Assembly (NCBI GenBank): GCA_015680685.1
Contig: MNCI01008572.1
Span: 1,707,260 to 1,771,259 of the forward strand
Length of the DNA stretch: 64,000 nt
Reading direction: 5' to 3'
DNA from: Gnetum montanum
Taxonomy: Eukaryota; Streptophyta; Gnetopsida; Gnetales; Gnetaceae
Shown: positions 58,601 to 64,000 of the stretch, piece after piece
Layout of the letters: every line of letters starts with the position of its first letter
How positions within the stretch are numbered: position 1 is the first letter of the stretch
The notes under the pieces: model-generated
Databases searched by the model: none
What the model was told of the DNA's origin: nothing
What the model saw: the letters and a program-made list of their open reading frames with translations, nothing else
Made by a program: the position numbers and the translations under genes

Positions 58601-58837
58601 TTTATAGGTATCTTCAAATTTTTTATGTATCTTAAACAATCTTTTTTGTTATCTTGAAGAATAGTTTTTTAATATGTCAAAGAGCATTTTTCCAGTATCT
58701 CAAAGAACTATTTTTTGGTATCTTAAAGAATATTCTTGTGCTATCTCAAAGAAACTTTTTTGTGGTATCTCAAATAACTATTTTTCTTATATTTAGAAGA
58801 ATCTTTCTTTAGTATCTTGAAGAAGTTTTTTCTAGTA
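55603..58837. repeat. 24-bp AT-rich satellite, block 5
   Basis: Same satellite, starting in phase with the end of block 4. The irregular marker occurs near 56150 and 57980 and the shortened unit near 55780 and 58560, a spacing of 1.8-2.8 kb. Open frames at 56317-56499 and 57765-58106 are repeat artefacts. Confidence 0.92.
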
Positions 58838-60395
58838 TAACAACCAAAAATATTGGTAGCTAGAATTACCAAGAGGTCAAGGTACACACAACCTTAACCC
58901 CACCTTCGCACAAGGGCCTTATTGGAAAATAGAGGCAAAGTACCCTAAATAGTATTGTCAATAAAATAGGAAATTTGCTAGTTACAACCCAAGCGATGGG
59001 TGCAACTAGGGGGTGGCATGGTTTGCCAAACTGCAAATGCAAACAACATGGAAATAGTGCTAAGGGTCAAATTAGTGTTTCATGGTGCTAAGTGTAAAAC
59101 GTAGCCATGGAATGGGGGCCAGTGTAGCTAAGGGTTTCAACTGAAATGAGGGTGTCAACCTATGGAGACTACTGCCTAAGCATAGTATAGTATGATGACA
59201 TGTTAAAAAGTGCAAAAACATGTAAGAAAAATGTAAGAAAATCCTAGAAATGAGAGAGAAAATTGGAACACTTCCTCAGATGGGAGCATAGTAAACTCCA
59301 AAAGGGTCTCAAAAGGTATAGTTTATAATAGACACATTGGGAGCATAATCACAATCTGGGTGGTGTCGAGCCATGAAGTCTAGTGCTCGCCATGATGAAC
59401 CATGCTTACTGAGTTGGTTGTCACAATGTACCATGCAATGTCCTACAGGGCTACAATGCAGCTACAACGTACCATGTGGTGTAGGGCTACAACAAGGCCA
59501 TAGTTTACCATGTAGTGCAGCTATTGCTCTCTGCTAGTGTGGTGTGCTCTGGATCTCATTTGCCCATGAAGCTAACTACTAAGATGCCAAAATTCCAAAT
59601 GCCAAATGAAAGTGCCAACTAATAACTAGTAAAATATGGAAGTCCCCACCTCTAAAACATTGGGGTGTAAGGGTATTAATAGGGCTAGGTTTAATCCAAA
59701 ATGTGGATTAGGTGTGATGTGGTAGTGCAGTAGGTGGGGCTATGAGAAAAATTTAGAAAATTTTCTAAGTCTAGAGGTGACTAGAAAAGTTTGAAAATTT
59801 TTCTAGCTCTAGCTACTATGCTCATCCCATATTACACGTGGGACATGGGATGCTACCTAGGGATAGAACATAGCATGAACAATTAGAAGAATCTAGTAAA
59901 AATTGCAGTCCTTTTTCTTGCTATGCTAGCTACTCTTTGGAGCATAGCAGGAGGGGTAGCCTCAAGAGTTAGAAAATCTATCAAATGCCTCTTTCATGTT
60001 GAGCTAGCTTGACAACTTCTGGCTTGATACTTAGGAAAAAATTGCCACTAAGGTTTTGGCTATGCTCTAGAGTGTAGGAGGAGCAATGGGAGCATAGAAC
60101 AACACTCAGAAAATTTTGCAGACTAGTCATTTGTGTGTTCACTATACTTGCTATACTCTAGAGCGTAGTAGCTATAGTGCTAGGCATAGCAACTACAGTA
60201 CTAGAGTATAGCACAACGCTTAGAAAAATTTTGCAAATTTTGAACTTATTCAAACACTTAGCCAAACTTGTAGAAGATTGGCCATTGAAGCTGACTACAC
60301 TCAACACTTAGAAAAATTTAGCAAAGTGCCACAGTTTTGAAACTTAGCCAAATTTGCAATCAAGATGTCAAGACCTAAAATTTTGGGATGTTTTA
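58838..60395 (-). repeat. T3 3' LTR
   Basis: On the minus strand it begins TAAAACATCCCAAAATTTT (TGAAACACCACAAAAATTTT in T1, so the opening TG has decayed to TA). It ends near 58838, where satellite starts. It contains several quasi-palindromes around CTCTAGAG, for example at about 60060-60085 and 60149-60175. It corresponds in its U5 part to the solo LTR at 37508-38788 (CCTT.AC...AGGGC...TGGAAAA). Confidence 0.78.
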
Positions 60396-60400
60396 ATGGT

Positions 60401-60408
60401 CCCTCTTT
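60401..60408 (-). promoter_or_regulatory. T3 polypurine tract
   Basis: On the minus strand AAAGAGGG is followed by ACCAT and the LTR start, as in T1. Confidence 0.75.
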
Positions 60409-61579
60409 GTTGATGTCTTGAGGAGTGGCTTGAGAGATGTCAATAAAGAATCACAAAACACCACAGTAGAAACGGCACCAACATCACTTGTTACTACCTA
60501 ATCAGGTGTTGTTTCACCATGTTCAAAAGTGTTGTGGATAAGTGTATGCTAGGGTAAAGTATGTAGGTAATCTACTAGGGAGATGAAATGCAAGCAAAGA
60601 AAATAAAATGCAAATAGTGTAGTGAAAGATGCAAATTCAACATGGCTAACAATGACCATGGCATGAAGTGGCTTGCCCATGAAACGTTGACCTCTCATCG
60701 AAGTGCTCATGAGAGAGTCAAAGTTGATCCAAGGCTAGGCCGATTGCAAAATTGTAGCATTGTCAATTTACTTGGAGATGTACTTTTTCCTGTTCTCCTT
60801 TTTTTTCATTTTTTTCTCTCTCTCATTTTTTTTTCTTTTTCTCTTTTGATTTTCTATGAGGCAAACCCCTATTGGATTCAGTTTACTACTGAATGTTAGC
60901 TACAAGGTGTGGGCCATCAAGTAGATGGACTTTTCTTTGATGGAATGGCATTGTGCCTATAGGATAAGTGTTTCCTCCCTAGGATGAGTTGTATTACACC
61001 CATTTGGACCTTGACCAACAAACAAAGGCTCCCCATGAGACAAGTTACATTCTGTCACCATGGGTTCTATGGTTGATGTGAGGAGAATATCATATGTGCC
61101 ACAGTGCATATGCATCAGAGGGATGTGAAATTATGAGTATGTAGGGGATGAGAGGCTATTAGGATAAAGTAGTGGATGTGCATAGGCTATAATGGGATGA
61201 GGAGGTTGTGCACTCTTGAGTGGCTTAACTAGTCCAATCATGCACATCGAAGTGATGTGGTAAGTTGCTGCTATAATGAGATGCATCTCTACACAACCAT
61301 CTTTGAGGCATCATCCTGTGAACATAACTCTGAGAAGATAAGAAAATCACACAACACAACATGTAAATGCAAATGATAGATGTAAAGATGTTGCAAGTGC
61401 TAGATGCAAAGATGCTACAAATGCATCAATTGCTATGCGAGTTGCAAGTGCTCAAAAATCTAGTGAAATTCCTATGGCGATGATGCTACAAGTGTTCCAA
61501 AGGCTACATTGATGGTGGGTGCTCCAAAAGATTAGTAGAATGGTGAGAGGCGATGATGCTACGAGTGCATGAACCCAAT
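60409..61579 (-). other. T3 non-coding tail with purine tract
   Basis: At about 60786-60850 the minus strand is a run of A and G (T/C on the plus strand), matching 19497-19592 of T1 in place and composition. Plus-strand open frames here (60642-60899) are shadows of this run. No domain is recognised. Confidence 0.6.
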
Positions 61580-61860
61580 TTAATATTTTAACAGACCATG
61601 GAGTGCTACTTTATAGTCTTAGTAGATTATTATATGTCAGTTTAACATCGTAGCAGATGAGCTGTTATGCCAGTTTAACATCATCAACTAAGAACAATCT
61701 ATGGATGCTAGTTTAACATCGTAGTCTAAGGACATTCTATGCTAGTTTATAGTCATAGTAAACTACTATACCAGTTTATAGTCATAGCAAACTGCTACGC
61801 CACTTTATAGTCATAGCGGACTATCTATGCTAGTTTTTTGCATCATGGCAAATGAGTTCT
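61580..61860 (-). repeat. T3 array of inverted repeats, counterpart of T1 array
   Basis: At least seven units with the loop TGACTATAAAC or CGATGTTAAAC (minus strand). The clearest is 61796-61820: arms TACGCCA and TAGCGGA (plus strand) around an 11-nt loop. Around 61744-61765 the wider pairing TAGTTTA/TAAACTA is perfect. The loop is conserved with T1 while arms differ. Confidence 0.68.
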
Positions 61861-62186
61861 TACCTTGCTTGTGTGAGGTGCAATGCTACATGTGTAGTCA
61901 TGTTGTGTGCCTATAAGATCCTGCAGAAATCAACTAGAAAAATAACATCAAGTAGCACTTGACATAAAGAAAGTTAAAATGCAAAAATGAAAGAAAGGGA
62001 ATGTGAAGAGCGATAGTTTTAGGTCATTTCAGGCCACAACGGTAGTTTAAATCCATTTCAAGCCATGTGTTTTGTAGTTTAATGATTTTTTTAAATTTTT
62101 ATGTGTTTTGATGTTTTTCAAATGCAATGAATAAGCTAAGTGGATGGGTGTGTAAACAAAGTAAAAATGCATAAACAAAGTAGAAA
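61861..62186 (-). other. T3 region between array and protease
   Basis: Contains the GGCC/TTTAAACTA-type repeats (62015-62085, decayed) that in T1 lie just before the array. No coding sequence. Confidence 0.5.
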
Positions 62187-64000
62187 TTAAATGCATGAAC
62201 AAATGCAATGCAACAAAAAAACCAAAAATGTATGGCCTATAGAGGCAAGGGGTAAGTAGGTACTTAGTGCATTTTTGGCCAAGGAAAAGTCTTGGTCACA
62301 TAGTTTCTTCCTAACAGAGCATGGATTAGGAGATGCGCAAAGCTTAGGATCCTCTAGGAGGCTATTAGCTTCAGCCACTCATTTGGGTGTGTTAGCCTTA
62401 GGCATTATGTTTGTTTCCATAGGTGTACCGCCAAAAAACTCCATGTCTATGTTGTGGGTAGCCAAAGGGGGAATGTTATCACCATGGATGATCACTTAAC
62501 GACCTTCATATGGAAGGTGGATTTCTTGATGTATCAGAGAGGAGACGGCTAGTAGTTAGGCTAGCCAAGGCATGTCCAAGATTAGGTTGAAGCCTAGCAT
62601 CCCCTCTATGATAGTGAAATTTGCACTAATGGTGAATTTCTCTCTTTCCACAAAGGCCAAGTTGAATGTACCCTTGACAATGACACATGATCTATTAAAG
62701 GATCTTAGACACATGATTTTGGTTGGCCTAATTTCATCTACCAAGCCTAGCTTGTCAATGATGGAATATAAGACTATGTTTGTTGCTGCACCATCATTGA
62801 CATGCACTCTGCAGATGCTGCATTGCCCAACATGTATGCTAATTGACAATGAAGCTATAGTGACTTCCCCTCATTCGAGGTTGACCTTGACTACATCATC
62901 GTGAGATATTAGGGGCAACACCATTGCACAGATGGTGTTATCATTTGCAGAGATGTTTTTTGTAATAGGAATGGAGGCCAACATTTGTGCCAATGCTTGG
63001 TGATAAGTAGATGAGGTCATGACCAAGTCATACAAGCTCAAATTTATGTTCCTTTTCTTGGGCTTTTGTTTCACCTAAGTTAGTGCAACTACAAAGTCCT
63101 TGTCATCAGCCATTATGTAGACCTTCACTTCCTCCATGCATCTTGAGAGATGGATCTCTTATGGATGAGACTCAGGCTTGGGTTACTTGGCCTACTTGTA
63201 GGTAGGGGCCCCAGTGTTTAGTTATTGCTTGGTGTTTGTGGCCTTTGCTTGGGCCATGGGGGTTGTGAGGTGCTTGCTCATCCTTTTTTGTTACCATTTG
63301 GTAGGCTTACCTAGGTTGTTAGTGGCATTGGTCCTTGAAGGAGGAAAGGCTAATATGTTGCCCATTGTTAGGCTTTAGGTAGGTGAGGGGCCATCATGTT
63401 GTGACACCCTTATAACAAATAATGATAGGAGTTGTTATGAGCCCAACTTGTTGTGGCACCTTGATGATGAAAGGTTGCTTAGTTGTTGTTCCTGCTGCAT
63501 CATTCTAGTTTAATGTCTTAGTGGATGGTTGTTGTGGGACCTTTGTGGGACCTTGAACATAAAGGATGTTTTGGGTGCTCAAGGTGGCACTTTGATAATA
63601 AAGGGATGTCTCTTGCCTATGGAGCCCAAGGGGATTCTTGCCTTACATTGTGTAGTTTTAGACTTTCCACATGTGCTAATGGAGTTTATGACATAGGGGG
63701 CATCATCTACGTTGGATTGGCTTGCTACATCGAGCACCAATTGGCTCCATTCTATCATTATTTGCTTGTCATCCTACAAAAAATTACAATTGTTTGTACT
63801 ATGATCAAACATCTAGTGGTAATGATAGTATTGGTTCAACTTGAAATGTTGTGGGACCAAGGGCTTGTTTGGTACTACTAAGGTGGTGTTTCTCAATAGT
63901 TCACAGTACCTATCATGTTTCTAGTGGACAATCTCCAATACATGTTTGTATTTGATTCACCCAACTTTCAAGAGTTGATGTAGTAGTTTAGAGGATTCTA
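62187..64000 (-). pseudogene. T3 gag-protease relic (3' part)
   Basis: On the minus strand, from right to left. Near 63810-63760 a decayed knuckle-like stretch (YHYH.MFDHSTNNCNFL) recalls the CX2HX..H/C pattern at the end of many plant gag proteins. A linker follows (63510-63080) that matches the T1 linker (KVPQQVG against KMPQQAN). 63074-62871 is open and contains LSLYDLVMTSSTYHQALAQM, identical in pattern to T1. 62849-62556 is the protease part, with RVHVNDGAATNIVLYSIIDK (NDG in place of the catalytic D-S/T-G) and FNLILDMPWLA. The end at about 62187-62480 continues as in T1 (VIIHGDNIP). Stops and frameshifts are present. Nothing after it encodes RT. Confidence 0.75.

Larger units (their letters stand above)
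58838..64000 (-). mobile_element. T3: minus-strand relative of T1, 3' part
   Basis: Runs out of the window at the right. From left to right (3' to 5' of the element): LTR (58838-60395), PPT, a non-coding tail with purine tract, a hairpin-type array and GGCC repeats, then protease and gag relics on the minus strand. Order and content mirror T1. Divergence is high, so it is a separate, older insertion or another subfamily. As in T1, no pol lies between protease and the 3' LTR. Confidence 0.82.

Noticed and set aside
62572-62904. 110-codon plus-strand frame and other plus-strand frames over T3
   Set aside because: They lie opposite the protease and linker relics of T3, which match T1 on the minus strand.

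Overview
The window looks like intergenic DNA from a large, repeat-swollen plant nuclear genome. The evidence is a Ty3/Gypsy element of Athila type with a tRNA-Asp primer-binding site, a plant L1-like LINE, further LTR elements, and coding relics full of stop codons of the kind left by deamination of methylated cytosine. A gymnosperm or other giant-genome plant is my guess; nothing in the window fixes the species. I see no intact cellular gene, no rRNA or tRNA gene and no CRISPR array.

Layout. A degenerate AT-rich satellite with a period of about 24 bp fills 1-3535, 9036-14123, 22635-34943, 45439-45925 and 55603-58837, about 24.6 kb in all. It reads as one array broken by insertions. Positions 3536-9035 hold a non-satellite island with two possible gene-exon relics (minus strand, 4000-4356 and 6131-6325) and a decayed L1-like LINE (minus strand, about 6640-9035). 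Positions 14124-22635 hold a gag-protease LTR element (called T1 here): LTR, gag-pro, a non-coding tail, a second LTR, then the start of a second gag that is cut off against satellite.

Positions 34944-45438 are a full-length Athila-like element (A1: LTR, PBS, gag, pro, RT, RNase H, IN, LTR). It carries a nested solo LTR (37508-38788) related to T1, with a perfect 5-bp target duplication. Positions 45926-55602 are a compound element (A2, coding strand minus). It has two direct LTRs, a gag of the A1 family, no pol, an unrecognised protein with a coiled-coil C-terminal part, and a third LTR in inverted orientation. The whole compound lies between copies of TTGAA in register with the satellite. 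Positions 58838-64000 are the 3' part of a minus-strand relative of T1 (T3).

How the parts fit. The satellite is the oldest substrate and the TEs are insertions into it. A1 could once have supplied pol for A2, and some autonomous relative must have supplied it for T1/T3, which carry only gag and protease. The most unusual signal is in the non-coding tail shared by T1 and T3: a tandem array of short inverted repeats with a constant 11-nt loop (YRAYNNTAAAC-like) and arms that change together between units. The second is the A2 compound with its inverted LTR, a palindrome at the LTR-LTR junction, and an accessory ORF behind what looks like a second, internal copy of the LTR promoter core.

Assembly. 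There are Ns at 1137-1171 and 27490-28389, and single Ns at 14689, 15546, 37787 and 47066. Two of the single Ns lie between near-identical duplicated flanks, and one replaces about 300 bp that the sister copy still has.
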